Shown: positions 1-8,051 of the stretch, one piece after another
Position numbering within the stretch: the stretch's first letter is position 1
How the letters are laid out: each line of letters opens with the position of its first letter
Assembly: GCA_020849725.1 (NCBI GenBank)
Contig: JADLAZ010000048.1
Coordinates: 1 to 39,365, forward strand
Reading direction: 5' to 3'
DNA: 39,365 nucleotides
Source: Chloroflexota bacterium
GTDB lineage: Bacteria; Chloroflexota; Chloroflexia; Thermomicrobiales; JADLAZ01
Notes under the pieces: model-generated
What the model saw: only the letters and a program-made list of their open reading frames with translations
Databases searched by the model: none
What the model was told of the DNA's origin: nothing
Made by a program: the position numbers and the translations under genes

Positions 1-162
1 GGCCTCGGCGGCGTGTTCGCCAGCATCGCCGGCGTCGACGGCATCGTCCTCCTCAGCTTCATCCTCGGCGTCATCGGCAGCGGCACCGTCTTCCTGCTGG
101 CGCGCATCGACGACGACGGCCAGCCCGCCGACCACCGCCTCGGCGCCGGCCTGCATGCCTGA
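1..162 (+). CDS. C-terminal end of an integral membrane protein (5' end outside window)
   Basis: An open frame runs from base 1 to a TGA at 160-162 and encodes the last 53 residues of a protein whose start lies outside the window. It holds one strongly hydrophobic stretch (about residues 13-35, rich in Val, Leu, Ile, Phe, Gly) followed by a short polar tail with three Asp in a row. This looks like the last membrane helix and cytoplasmic tail of a transporter, perhaps of the MFS type, but nothing here fixes the family. Reading frame, codon use and G+C-rich third positions match the neighbouring genes, so the frame is probably real. Confidence 0.5.
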   Translation, partial: GLGGVFASIAGVDGIVLLSFILGVIGSGTVFLLARIDDDGQPADHRLGAGLHA

Positions 163-189
163 GCCGATGGGCACGGCCGATCCAGAGTG

Positions 190-198
190 TGCTACACT
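190..198 (+). promoter_or_regulatory. extended -10 promoter of rel (TG-C-TACACT)
   Basis: TG at 190-191 and TACACT at 193-198 form an extended -10 element in otherwise G+C-rich DNA, 28 bases after the upstream stop codon. The -35 region is poor. It would give a leader of about 105 bases before the rel ATG at 309. Confidence 0.5.
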
Positions 199-308
199 AT
201 AAGCGCGGCGACAATCGGGAGAGCGACCCATCACCGGACCCGCGTCGCGAGCAGCGCGCACCTCACGGCGCTCACGCGGGGGCGGCGCCACGATCCAGAG
301 CGACGACG

Positions 309-2492
309 ATGCCTGACTTCGAGCAACTGGCCGCGCTCATCCGCGAGCAGGCGCCAGCGACAGACCTGGCGCTGGTCGAGCGCGCCTATCACTTCGCGGC
401 CGCCGCGCACGCCGGCGTGCTGCGCAAGTCCGGCGAGCCATATATCATCCATCCGACCGAGGTCGCCTGCATCCTGACCCGGATGCAGCTCGACAGCGAC
501 AGCATCGCCGCCGCGCTGCTGCATGACGTGCCGGAGGACACCGAGCGCACGCTGGAGGAGGTCCAGCAGGAGTTCGGCGACACGATCGCGCGGCTGGTCG
601 ACGGTGTCACCAAGCTGGGTCAGGTGCGCTGGCCGAACCCGGCCGAGCAGGGTGAGCATCAGGTTGAGGTGCAGGCCGAGAGCCTGCGCAAGATGTTCCT
701 GGCGATGGTCGATGACGTGCGCGTCGTGTTGGTCAAGCTGGCCGACCGCCTGCACAACATGCGCACGCTGGACGCCCTGCCGCCGGTCAAGCAGTACCGC
801 ATCGCCCGCGAAACCCTGGAGATCTACGCGCCGCTGGCCAACCGCCTGGGCATCTGGCAGATCAAGAGCGAGCTGGAGGATCTGGCGTTTCGCTACCTGG
901 AGCCGGACCGCTACCGCGAGATCGCGGCGCTCATCTCGGCCCAGGGCGGCGGCCGCGACCGCCTGATCGCGCGCGTGACCGGCGAGCTGACCAGCGCGCT
1001 GGCGACCCAGGGTATCCAGGCCGACATCTCTGGCCGGCCGAAGCATATCTACAGCATCGCCAGGAAGATGGAGCGCAAGGGCGCCTCGTTCGATCAAGTC
1101 TACGACGTCGTCGGTGTGCGTGTCGTCTGCCGCGATCTGCCCAGTTGCTACGGGGCGCTCGGCGTCGCGCATGCGCTGTGGCGGCCGATCCCCGGCGAGT
1201 TCGATGACTACATCGCCACGCCCAAGGAGAGCATGTACCAGTCGCTGCACACGGCGGTCCTGGTCGACGGCCGGCCGCTCGAAGTGCAGATCCGCACGCT
1301 GGAGATGCACCGCGTCGCCGAGTACGGCATCGCGGCCCACTGGCGCTACAAGGAGGGCAGCCGCTCCGACGCCAATTTCGATGCCAAGATCGCCTGGTTG
1401 CGCCAGCTCATCGAGTGGCGCGACGAGGTGGCCGACGCCCAGGAGTTCATCGATCGGCTGAAGTCGGACATCTTCCAGGAGATGGTCTACGTCTTCACAC
1501 CCAAGGGCGCCATCATCGAGTTGCCGGCGGGAGCAACGCCGGTCGACTTCGCCTATCGCATTCACACCGACGTCGGCCACCAGTGCGTCGGCGCCAAGGT
1601 CAACGACGCGCTGGTGGCGCTCGACACGCGGCTGCAGAACGGCCAGGTCGTGCGCATCATGACCAGCAAGAGCCGCAACGGCCCGAGCCGCGACTGGCTC
1701 AATCCGGCACTGGGCTACATCAAGACGGCCACCGCCCGCGAGAAGGTGCGTCAGTGGTTCCGCCGCCAGGAGCGCGAGGCGAACGTCGCCGAAGGCCGCG
1801 AGATGCTCGACAAGGAGCTGAAGAAGCTCGGCCTGGACGTCAGCTTCGAAGACATCCACCGCCACTTCCCGCGCTACGTCAAGCTGGAGGACTTCCTGGC
1901 GGCAATCGGCTACGGCGCGGTCACGCTCCAGTCGATCACCAGCCGGCTGGTGGAAGAGACCGAGCAGCCAGTGATCACCACGACAGCGCCGGGACCGGTC
2001 CGACCGGCCACGGGGCTGGAGGTCGAAGGCGTCGGCGATCTGCTGATCAACCTCGCCCGCTGCTGCAAGCCGGTGCCCGGCGACGAGATCATCGGCTACA
2101 TCACACGCGGCAAGGGCATCACCGCCCACCGCACTGACTGCTCCAACATTCGGCACGAGCCGGAAAAGGAGCGCCTGATCGCGATCAATTGGGGCACGCA
2201 CGGCCAGGACCTGTTCCCGGTAACGATGCGGATCGAGGCCTGGGACCGGGTCGGCCTGCTGCGCGACGTGTCGACGGTGATCGCCGACGACAAGGTCAAC
2301 ATGACCTCGGTGCTGGTGACGGCGCACCCGGATCGGACAGTGACGCTGCTGGTGACGGTGATGGTATCGTCGGTCAGCCAGTTGAGTCGCGTTCTATCGC
2401 GCATCGAGAACGTGCGCGACATCTACAACGTGCGCCGCGACGTGCCGCTCGCCGCCCCGATCGCCCAGACCTCGACCGCGCCGGCGGATTAG
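309..2492 (+). CDS. rel: RelA/SpoT-family (p)ppGpp synthetase/hydrolase, full length
   Basis: This 727-residue protein has every module of a long RSH stringent-response enzyme, which makes and breaks (p)ppGpp. The hydrolase HD domain shows H48, H72-D73, E76-D77, D146 and N150, so all known metal and catalytic ligands are present. The synthetase domain (about 220-350) has the GRPKHIYSI and LEVQIRT motifs. A TGS domain spans about 392-452, a conserved CC pair is at 585-586, and the C-terminal ACT domain covers about 637-712. Unusually, the synthetase carries E297-F-D-D300, the EXDD form typical of synthetase-only RelA, rather than the RXKD form usual in bifunctional enzymes. The frame is open upstream to 189, but homology begins at ATG 309; there is no strong ribosome-binding site. 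It converges with the next gene with one base between stop codons. Confidence 0.93.
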   Translation: MPDFEQLAALIREQAPATDLALVERAYHFAAAAHAGVLRKSGEPYIIHPTEVACILTRMQLDSDSIAAALLHDVPEDTERTLEEVQQEFGDTIARLVDGVTKLGQVRWPNPAEQGEHQVEVQAESLRKMFLAMVDDVRVVLVKLADRLHNMRTLDALPPVKQYRIARETLEIYAPLANRLGIWQIKSELEDLAFRYLEPDRYREIAALISAQGGGRDRLIARVTGELTSALATQGIQADISGRPKHIYSIARKMERKGASFDQVYDVVGVRVVCRDLPSCYGALGVAHALWRPIPGEFDDYIATPKESMYQSLHTAVLVDGRPLEVQIRTLEMHRVAEYGIAAHWRYKEGSRSDANFDAKIAWLRQLIEWRDEVADAQEFIDRLKSDIFQEMVYVFTPKGAIIELPAGATPVDFAYRIHTDVGHQCVGAKVNDALVALDTRLQNGQVVRIMTSKSRNGPSRDWLNPALGYIKTATAREKVRQWFRRQEREANVAEGREMLDKELKKLGLDVSFEDIHRHFPRYVKLEDFLAAIGYGAVTLQSITSRLVEETEQPVITTTAPGPVRPATGLEVEGVGDLLINLARCCKPVPGDEIIGYITRGKGITAHRTDCSNIRHEPEKERLIAINWGTHGQDLFPVTMRIEAWDRVGLLRDVSTVIADDKVNMTSVLVTAHPDRTVTLLVTVMVSSVSQLSRVLSRIENVRDIYNVRRDVPLAAPIAQTSTAPAD

Positions 2493-2493
2493 G

Positions 2494-4452
2494 CTACGGG
2501 CTACCGGTGGCCGGGGCGATGCGGTAGACCGCACCGCCCAGGTCGTCGGTGACAAACAGCGCACCGTCGGGGCCGAAGGCGACGCCGACCGGCCGGCTCC
2601 AGGTCGTGCCGCGCGCGCGGAAGCCGACGGCGAAATCCTCGACCTCACCGGTCGGTCGGTCGTCGCGGAACGCCAGCCGCACGAGCTTGTAGCCGGTGGG
2701 CGGCGTGCGGTTCCACGAGCCATGGAAGGCGACGATCAGGTCGCCCTGGGCGACCGGGAAGGCGCCCGGTGGCACGAAGGCCAGCCCGAGTGGCGCAGAG
2801 TGGGCCTGCATCTCGACCACCGGCGGCGTCTGGCCAGCACAGGCGTCGGGGTCGCGGCCGAAAATGGGGTCGGGGATGTCGGCGCCGTGACAGCGCGGCC
2901 AGCCGTAGTGAGCACCGTCCCGGATCTCGTTGATCTCCTCCGGTGGCACGTTGTTGCCCATCTGGTCGCGCCCGTTCTCGGTCGCGTAGAGGCGGTTGGT
3001 CGACGGCTGCCAGGCCAGGCCGACCGAGTTGCGCAAGCCCGTTGCGTAGACGCGCCCGCCACTGCCGTCGAGCGCGTACTGCATGATCGTCGCGCGCTTC
3101 TGATCGCTCTCCAGGCAGATGTTGCAACTGGAGCCGATTGAGACGTACAGCTTGCCATCCGGCCCGATGGCGACTGTGCGCGACCAGTGGCCGCCCTCGG
3201 GCAGCGGAATGATGCGCTCGGACACGTCGGCCCGGCCGTCGCCGTCCTGGTCGACCAGTCGGCGGACACCGTTCGTTTCACCGACGTAGACTGCGCCGCC
3301 GGCGAAGGTGACGGTGTGGGGTTGGTTGAGGCCGTCGGTGAAGACGATCTGGCGGTCGGCGACACCGTCGCGGTCGCGGTCCGGCAGGATGATGATCTGG
3401 CCCAGCCGCTGATCGGCAACGTAGAGATCGCCACCGGGGCCGAACGCGGCGAAGCGCGGCTGGCGCAGCACGGCGAACAGGCCGATCGTCAGCCCGGCCG
3501 GCAGCGCGATCTCGCGGCCGGCGAAGCGCTCCAGGCGTTCGGGCGGGGTGGCTGCCCGCACGGCAGCGGGAATGTGCAGCGGCGTGGCCGCCAGCGCCAG
3601 AGGCTCCGCCGGCAGCGGGCCATACCGCCAGGTGAGATAGTGCTGGCCGACGTTGCCCATCTCGACGGTGAAGCCGGCCGAATTGTCAGGCGCGTAGGTC
3701 AGCACCCGGCGCTCGAACGCCTGGATCAGCACGGCGCGAGGCTCTCCGGCCAGGTGAACGTCGACCCAGGCGGCGTCGGTCAGCGGCAGGCCAGTAGCGA
3801 AGAAGGGGCTGTCCCCGATTTTGCCAGCACCGGTCATGAAGGTCCAGAAGGGCGCGGCGATCGGGCGCGACGCCTCCGCGATAGCGACAGTCGTCACCGC
3901 CGCCGGCGCCAGTCGGTTCTCGATGCTCCCGCCGGGCGCCAGATGGGCCAGCACGGCCTCGCCCGCTGGCCGCGGCGGGCGACCAACCAGGGCTGCCAGG
4001 TCGGCGTAGGTTGGGCCACTGCCCGGGTCGCCGGCCACCGTCTCCGTCGCGGGCGGGCGCGCCTCCTGGCGGCCATCGCCCAGGTCGACCGCGCCGGTGA
4101 CCAGCTCGACGACCAGTCGGCCGGTGGTAACGCGCCAGAGCGGGTCGACATCCGCTTGCCAGCTCTGGTCTTCCATGCGGGCCTTGTCGAAGTACTGCAC
4201 CAGGCGCTCGCCGCTCGGCGCGCCGGCATACGGCTCCTGGCGGCCGGCAGTGATGGGCGCCGGCCCCCACAGCCAGGCCCGCCGCACCTGATCGGTGGCT
4301 ACCGGCGCATCGGCCGCGGCCCACACTTCTTCAAAGGCGGGGCTGGCGAAGGCCGCCTGCGCGCGCAGCGGCGGCTCTCCCAGCGGGGCCAGGAGCGGCG
4401 CAAGCAGCGCCACGATCAGCGCCAGCCATCGGCTGCTCCCCCGATTCGCCAT
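2494..4452 (-). CDS. secreted PQQ-type sugar (sorbosone) dehydrogenase-like beta-propeller protein
   Basis: The 652-residue product starts with a signal peptide (hydrophobic 9-25, Ala-rich cleavage region near 31-36). Residues about 40-280 form a module with L84-VQYFDKARME and a second copy-like segment near 246-276 (FERRVLTYAPDN...GNVGQHYLTWRY), a pattern seen in many secreted Chloroflexi proteins. Residues about 318-650 are a glucose/sorbosone-dehydrogenase-type six-bladed propeller with the family signatures GGHWSRTVAIGPDGKLY, GSSCN, GLRNSVGLAW, ENGRDQMG and HYGWPRCHG. Members oxidise sugars outside the membrane using PQQ, but the substrate cannot be told and some relatives are not enzymes. 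No PQQ biosynthesis genes are in the window. The Asp-rich segment DRDRDGVADR may bind calcium. Confidence 0.82.
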   Translation of the reverse strand: MANRGSSRWLALIVALLAPLLAPLGEPPLRAQAAFASPAFEEVWAAADAPVATDQVRRAWLWGPAPITAGRQEPYAGAPSGERLVQYFDKARMEDQSWQADVDPLWRVTTGRLVVELVTGAVDLGDGRQEARPPATETVAGDPGSGPTYADLAALVGRPPRPAGEAVLAHLAPGGSIENRLAPAAVTTVAIAEASRPIAAPFWTFMTGAGKIGDSPFFATGLPLTDAAWVDVHLAGEPRAVLIQAFERRVLTYAPDNSAGFTVEMGNVGQHYLTWRYGPLPAEPLALAATPLHIPAAVRAATPPERLERFAGREIALPAGLTIGLFAVLRQPRFAAFGPGGDLYVADQRLGQIIILPDRDRDGVADRQIVFTDGLNQPHTVTFAGGAVYVGETNGVRRLVDQDGDGRADVSERIIPLPEGGHWSRTVAIGPDGKLYVSIGSSCNICLESDQKRATIMQYALDGSGGRVYATGLRNSVGLAWQPSTNRLYATENGRDQMGNNVPPEEINEIRDGAHYGWPRCHGADIPDPIFGRDPDACAGQTPPVVEMQAHSAPLGLAFVPPGAFPVAQGDLIVAFHGSWNRTPPTGYKLVRLAFRDDRPTGEVEDFAVGFRARGTTWSRPVGVAFGPDGALFVTDDLGGAVYRIAPATGSP

Positions 4453-4512
4453 ACCGCCTCCCTGTGCGAGCGCCGCCGCGACCCTCGCCGCGCGACACGT
4501 CCATCGCGGAGG

Positions 4513-4518
4513 ATTGTA
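4513..4518 (-). promoter_or_regulatory. -10 box (TACAAT) for the propeller gene
   Basis: On the minus strand TACAAT lies about 60 bases upstream of the ATG at 4452 in a local A/T-rich patch. No clear -35 is seen. Confidence 0.35.
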
Positions 4519-4540
4519 TGGTATGGCGTCGGCCCGAACG

Positions 4541-5071
4541 CTAGAAGAGCAGCGCCGCCAGCATCGAGCGATTGACGATGGCGCGCCGCTCGACGAGTGG
4601 CTCAGCGCCGTGACCCTCGATGGTGACGCCAGTGAGGGGCACGAACAGCGGCGCGTCGACCAGCCAGGTCAGGATGTCGGTGCCCGGCCGCACCAGCAGC
4701 GTGCCCGAGACGACGAAGTGGCCCAGGTCGGCCGTGATCTGAAGCGGCGTCTTGTCCTGCCGCAGCGCCGGCACAGAGCCGCTGTAGTCGCTGGAAACCT
4801 GATCGACCGCCAACAGCACCGACGATCGCTGCACCAGCGCCCCGGTCGTCGAGCGGTGGACCGGATCGTGACCACGCCGGCTCAGCTCAGCCTGCACCAA
4901 CTCCTGGAGCGGCGGGCCGTAATTGAGCTGGTCGCTCAGGCGATGAAACTGGAGGCGCAGTAGCCCGGTGACGACGCTGTGAGCCATGTAGAAGCGCACC
5001 GACACCAGCGGGCCGAGATCGCGCGCGGCCGGCAGCTCGCCCGTGATGCCGCTGCGTGTCAGGAGTGCCAT
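4541..5071 (-). CDS. uncharacterised protein with two copies of one small domain
   Basis: This 176-residue protein has no signal peptide or membrane helix. The frame is open to 5125, but ATG 5071 has a purine-rich AGAGGA site 8 bases upstream and is preferred. Two halves look alike: residues about 23-93 contain H-S-V-V-T-G-L, then RLSDQLN, then LVQRSSVLL; residues about 112-172 contain H-F-V-V-S-G-T-L, then GTDILTWL, then LVERRAIVN. This suggests an internal duplication of a roughly 65-residue beta-rich domain. Similar single-domain proteins of unknown function (of the DUF6812 kind) are what it reminds me of; I cannot confirm that. No function is assigned. It is divergent from the SH3b gene downstream and may be monocistronic. 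Confidence 0.7.
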   Translation of the reverse strand: MALLTRSGITGELPAARDLGPLVSVRFYMAHSVVTGLLRLQFHRLSDQLNYGPPLQELVQAELSRRGHDPVHRSTTGALVQRSSVLLAVDQVSSDYSGSVPALRQDKTPLQITADLGHFVVSGTLLVRPGTDILTWLVDAPLFVPLTGVTIEGHGAEPLVERRAIVNRSMLAALLF

Positions 5072-5266
5072 CGTCGTTCCTCTCTGCCTCGTTGCCAGCG
5101 CGGGACGTGTCGGTCCTACGCTCATGTGTCGTCACCCAGGGGCCTCAGGTCAAGGGGCCACCGGCCGCCATTCGTTTGGCCCGGATCGGCTATGGACGCG
5201 GCCGATCGGCACTCCCTAGCATAGAAGGCAGGCCACGGCAATCGTGACGGCGAGGGCGAGCAGAGG

Positions 5267-5719
5267 ATGGGCGGTGGGACAGTCTCACGCGAGCGGCTCT
5301 GGCGCGCGGCCGCGCTGGGCCTCCTGGTGGCGCTGGCCTGGCAGCTCGGCAGCGCCGCGCTGGCGCCGCGCCACGTCGTCATCGAGGACCGGGTGGCCGT
5401 GCCGCCGCCGCTGGAAGCAGCCGTGTCGGACGAGCCGGTCGCCGGCGGCCCGCTTGCCACTGCCGCCCCCCCCACCCCGCCGGCCGCCGCGCCATCACCC
5501 ACGCCCCCGCTGCCGGTCCTGCGCATCGGTGGCACCGGCGGCATGGGCGCCTATCTACGAGCGACGCCGCGCCTGGCCGACCGGCTGCGCGCCTGGCCGG
5601 ACGGCACGCTCATGCAGCCAACCGGCGACGAAGCCACGGCCGACGGCCGGCACTGGCGCCAGGTGCGCGCCCCAGACGGCATCGTCGGCTGGCTACCGGC
5701 CGACTTCCTGACGCACTGA
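5267..5719 (+). CDS. membrane-anchored or exported SH3b-domain protein
   Basis: The 150-residue product has a short basic N terminus, one hydrophobic helix (about 12-31) that could be a signal anchor or signal peptide, a linker rich in Pro, Ala and Thr (about 60-85), and a C-terminal bacterial SH3 domain (about 86-149) with LRATPRLADRLRAWPDGT, HWRQVRAPDG and the closing IVGWLPADFL. Such domains usually bind cell-wall or surface ligands. No catalytic domain is present, so it is likely a binding or structural envelope protein. An AGAGG sequence sits directly before the ATG, closer than ideal; there is no better start in frame. It is followed by hairpin-forming repeats that may end or protect its transcript. 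Confidence 0.72.
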   Translation: MGGGTVSRERLWRAAALGLLVALAWQLGSAALAPRHVVIEDRVAVPPPLEAAVSDEPVAGGPLATAAPPTPPAAAPSPTPPLPVLRIGGTGGMGAYLRATPRLADRLRAWPDGTLMQPTGDEATADGRHWRQVRAPDGIVGWLPADFLTH

Positions 5720-5756
5720 GGAGCCAGGAAACCTGAGGACCGGACCCTCACCCAGT

Positions 5757-5843
5757 CCTCTCTCCCATGGGAGAGGGGCCGGCCGCAGTGGGCGAGAAGC
5801 CGGTTCCCTCTCCCCTCGCGATGGGAAAGGGTCGGGGCGAGGG
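5757..5843. repeat. G+C-rich intergenic hairpin repeats (REP-like)
   Basis: A perfect 16-base palindrome CTCTCCCATGGGAGAG lies at 5760-5775 and extends to 5757-5778 with one G-U pair. A second imperfect hairpin pairs 5806-5815 with 5834-5843 (one mismatch). The 3' arm of the first (GGGAGAGGG, 5769-5777) can also pair with CCCTCTCCC at 5806-5814, giving a competing fold. CCCTC/GAGGG blocks of this kind are scattered intergenically in many G+C-rich genomes including Chloroflexi. There is no clear T-tract, so a simple intrinsic terminator is not certain. Confidence 0.55.
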
Positions 5844-5904
5844 CGCCTTCGTCCGGCCCCCTGGTCTCTACCTTCCCTTCTACTCGTCCACGCCGCCTGC
5901 TAGC

Positions 5905-5934
5905 TTGACGCCCGACGCAACGGCCGTCTAGGAT
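5905..5934 (+). promoter_or_regulatory. sigma-70-type promoter, TTGACG-N18-TAGGAT
   Basis: TTGACG (5905-5910) and TAGGAT (5929-5934) are 18 bases apart and lie 38 bases before the start of the hydroxyacid dehydrogenase gene at 5972. Both boxes match consensus at 4-5 of 6 positions. Confidence 0.5.
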
Positions 5935-5971
5935 GCCGCCTGGCTGGGGTGGCAGGGGAAGGGAGTGTGGC

Positions 5972-6865
5972 ATGACGCAGACGATCGGCGTAGTGGGCCT
6001 GGGCAACATGGGCAGCGGCATGGCGCGCAGCCTCCTGCGGGCCGGTCACACCGTCGCCGGCTACGATGTCCGGCCCGAGGCAGCCGCGGCGATCACGGGG
6101 CTGCGGCCGGCAGCGACGCTGGCTGAGCTGGCGCGGCAGTCGCAGATCGTGCTGGTGATGGTGCTGAACTACCCCCAGGTGGAGGCGGCGCTGTTCGACG
6201 CCGACGGCCTTGCCGGCGCGCTCGCCCCCGGTGCGACTATCATCGTCTCCAGCACCATCTCGCCCGCGCAGACGCGCCAGCTCGGCGCCCGGCTGGGCGA
6301 GCGCGGCTTCGTCTACATCGACGCGCCGGTCAGCGGCGGCGCGGTGCGCGCTGGCGAGGGCACGCTGACGATGATGGCCGGCGCGCCGCAGGCGGTCTTC
6401 GACGCCCACCAGCCGGTGCTGGCGGCGATGGCGACCAACCTCTTCCACTGTGGCGAGGTCGGCACCGGCCAGACAGCCAAGATGTGCAATCAGCTCATGG
6501 CCGGCGTCACCTTCATGGCCTCGGCCGAGTGCCTGGCCCTCGGCGCCGCCGCCGGCATGAACACCCGCCTGCTGTGGGAGATCCTCGGCACCGGCGCTGG
6601 CGACTGCTGGATGATGCGCAACCGCGGCGTCCACATGCTCGATACCTACGAGACCGGCAGCCGGCTCGACACCTTCGCCAAAGACCTCGGCATCGTCCTC
6701 GACACCGCCGACCAGTACCACCTGCCGCTCCTCATTGCCACCGCCGCGCGGCAGTGGATCACGCTCGGCATCGCCAGCGGCTATGGCCCGCTCGATGACG
6801 CCCACGTCATCAAGCTCCTTGAATCGTATACCGGCGCATCCGTGCGCGAGGCGGCCGGCAACTAG
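5972..6865 (+). CDS. NAD(P)-dependent beta-hydroxyacid dehydrogenase (3-hydroxyisobutyrate dehydrogenase family)
   Basis: This 297-residue enzyme, the usual family length, has the N-terminal Rossmann motif GLGNMGSGMA (9-18), the substrate-binding segment DAPVSGGAVRAGEGTL (117-132), and the catalytic lysine K170 in GQTAKMCNQL with N173. The family oxidises beta-hydroxyacids such as 3-hydroxyisobutyrate, tartronate or threonate to aldehydes or ketoacids; the substrate cannot be read from the sequence. The frame is open from 5933, but ATG 5972 begins exactly at the Rossmann fold and follows a GGGGAAGGGAG site. It is the first gene of a same-strand run with a second hydroxyacid dehydrogenase, a kinase-fold protein and a transporter, which suggests use of a hydroxylated organic acid or sugar acid. 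Confidence 0.88.
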   Translation: MTQTIGVVGLGNMGSGMARSLLRAGHTVAGYDVRPEAAAAITGLRPAATLAELARQSQIVLVMVLNYPQVEAALFDADGLAGALAPGATIIVSSTISPAQTRQLGARLGERGFVYIDAPVSGGAVRAGEGTLTMMAGAPQAVFDAHQPVLAAMATNLFHCGEVGTGQTAKMCNQLMAGVTFMASAECLALGAAAGMNTRLLWEILGTGAGDCWMMRNRGVHMLDTYETGSRLDTFAKDLGIVLDTADQYHLPLLIATAARQWITLGIASGYGPLDDAHVIKLLESYTGASVREAAGN

Positions 6866-6999
6866 CGCTCGACCTCGGGGACGACGACCCGCCCGGCGCC
6901 ACGCGCGACCCTGCCGCCACCGCCGCAACCGGCCTGCCACAGGGTCCGACGAGGCCGGCCCCACCCCGCTCGGACGCGCACCCTGCCATGGGCACGGCG

Positions 7000-7028
7000 T
7001 TGACAGTGCGCGCCTCCGTGGCTCATCC
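7000..7028 (+). promoter_or_regulatory. possible promoter with consensus -35 (TTGACA) before the D-2-hydroxyacid dehydrogenase
   Basis: TTGACA at 7000-7005 lies in the 214-base gap between the two dehydrogenase genes. The matching -10 position 17 bases on (TCATCC, 7023-7028) is weak, so the site may be chance. The rest of the gap shows no gene. Confidence 0.25.
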
Positions 7029-7079
7029 TTGCTGCACGCGGTCACCGCGCCACCCAGTTGAAGGGCAAGGAGACGCCGG

Positions 7080-8051
7080 ATGCCACGCCTGTTCCTCGCC
7101 TCGCGCGGCCTGCGCGCCTACGATGCCCAGGTCCTTCCGATGCTGGCCGGCGCGGGCGTCGAGCCGGTCTGGACGACCGTCACCGACCGGCCGCACCGCG
7201 ACGAGGACTTCCTGAACCAGGCTGCCGGGTGCAGCGGCATCGTCGTCGGACCGGAGGGGATCTCGCCAGTGGCCATGGCTGGTCTGCCCGGCCTCCAGAT
7301 CGTCGCCCGCACCGGCGTGGGCGTCGACACCGTCGATCTGCCAACGGCAACCCGGCTCGGCATCTGGGTGACGAACACGCCCGGCGCCAACCATGAGGCA
7401 GTGGCCGATCTCACCATCGGCTTCATGCTGGCGCTGGCCCGCCAGATCCCGCGCCACGTCGAGATCGCCCGTGGCGGCTCCTGGGCGCGCGTGCCGATGG
7501 TCGAGCTGCACCGCAAGACGCTCGGTCTGGTTGGCCTCGGCCGCGTCGGCCGCGGTGTCGCCCGGCGCGCCCAGGGCTTCGACATGACCGTGCTGGCGAC
7601 TGATCCCTACGCTGACGCCCCCTGGTGCGCCGCCAACGGCGTGACACTCGTGCCACTGGACGACCTCCTGACACGCAGCGATGTCGTGTCGCTGCACGCC
7701 CTGAACACACCCGAGACCCGTCACCTGATCAACGCCGGCACGCTGGCGCTGATGCGCCCGAGCGCGTTTGTGATCAACACCTCGCGCGGTGAGCTGATTG
7801 ACGAAGCGGCGCTGCTGGCGGCACTCGATGCCGGCCGCCCTGCTGGCGCCGCACTGGATGTCCTGGCGCACGAGCCGCCCGCCGACGACGACCCGATTCT
7901 GCGCCACCCGAAAGTGCTTGTGACACCCCACATCGCCGGCACGACCGCCGAGTCGACCATCCGAATGGGCCTGCAGGCGATTGCCAACGCACTGACCGTC
8001 CTCACTGGCAGCCGTCCCGCCGACGCCGTCAACGAGCCGACCCGGCCATGA
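7080..8051 (+). CDS. D-2-hydroxyacid dehydrogenase (phosphoglycerate-dehydrogenase-like)
   Basis: The 323-residue enzyme has the NAD-binding motif GLGRVG (152-157) and the three catalytic residues of the family: R236 in INTSRGELID, E265 in LAHEPP and H284 in TPHIAG. It interconverts a 2-hydroxyacid and a 2-ketoacid. It lacks the ACT/ASB regulatory tail of SerA and no serine genes are nearby, so a catabolic role or a glyoxylate/hydroxypyruvate reductase role is more likely. The ATG at 7080 follows AAGGAG with a good spacing. Its last four bases overlap the start of the next gene (ATGA), showing translational coupling with the kinase-fold protein. Confidence 0.9.
   Translation: MPRLFLASRGLRAYDAQVLPMLAGAGVEPVWTTVTDRPHRDEDFLNQAAGCSGIVVGPEGISPVAMAGLPGLQIVARTGVGVDTVDLPTATRLGIWVTNTPGANHEAVADLTIGFMLALARQIPRHVEIARGGSWARVPMVELHRKTLGLVGLGRVGRGVARRAQGFDMTVLATDPYADAPWCAANGVTLVPLDDLLTRSDVVSLHALNTPETRHLINAGTLALMRPSAFVINTSRGELIDEAALLAALDAGRPAGAALDVLAHEPPADDDPILRHPKVLVTPHIAGTTAESTIRMGLQAIANALTVLTGSRPADAVNEPTRP

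Noticed and set aside
231..2327. Long open frame opposite rel (about 700 codons)
   Set aside because: It is a mirror of a strongly conserved gene in very G+C-rich DNA, has no domain features and is rich in Arg, Gln, Asp and His in the way antisense frames are.
3187..4575. Open frame opposite the propeller gene
   Set aside because: Low-complexity Arg/Gly/Gln composition with no motifs; the minus-strand protein has clear family signatures and a signal peptide.
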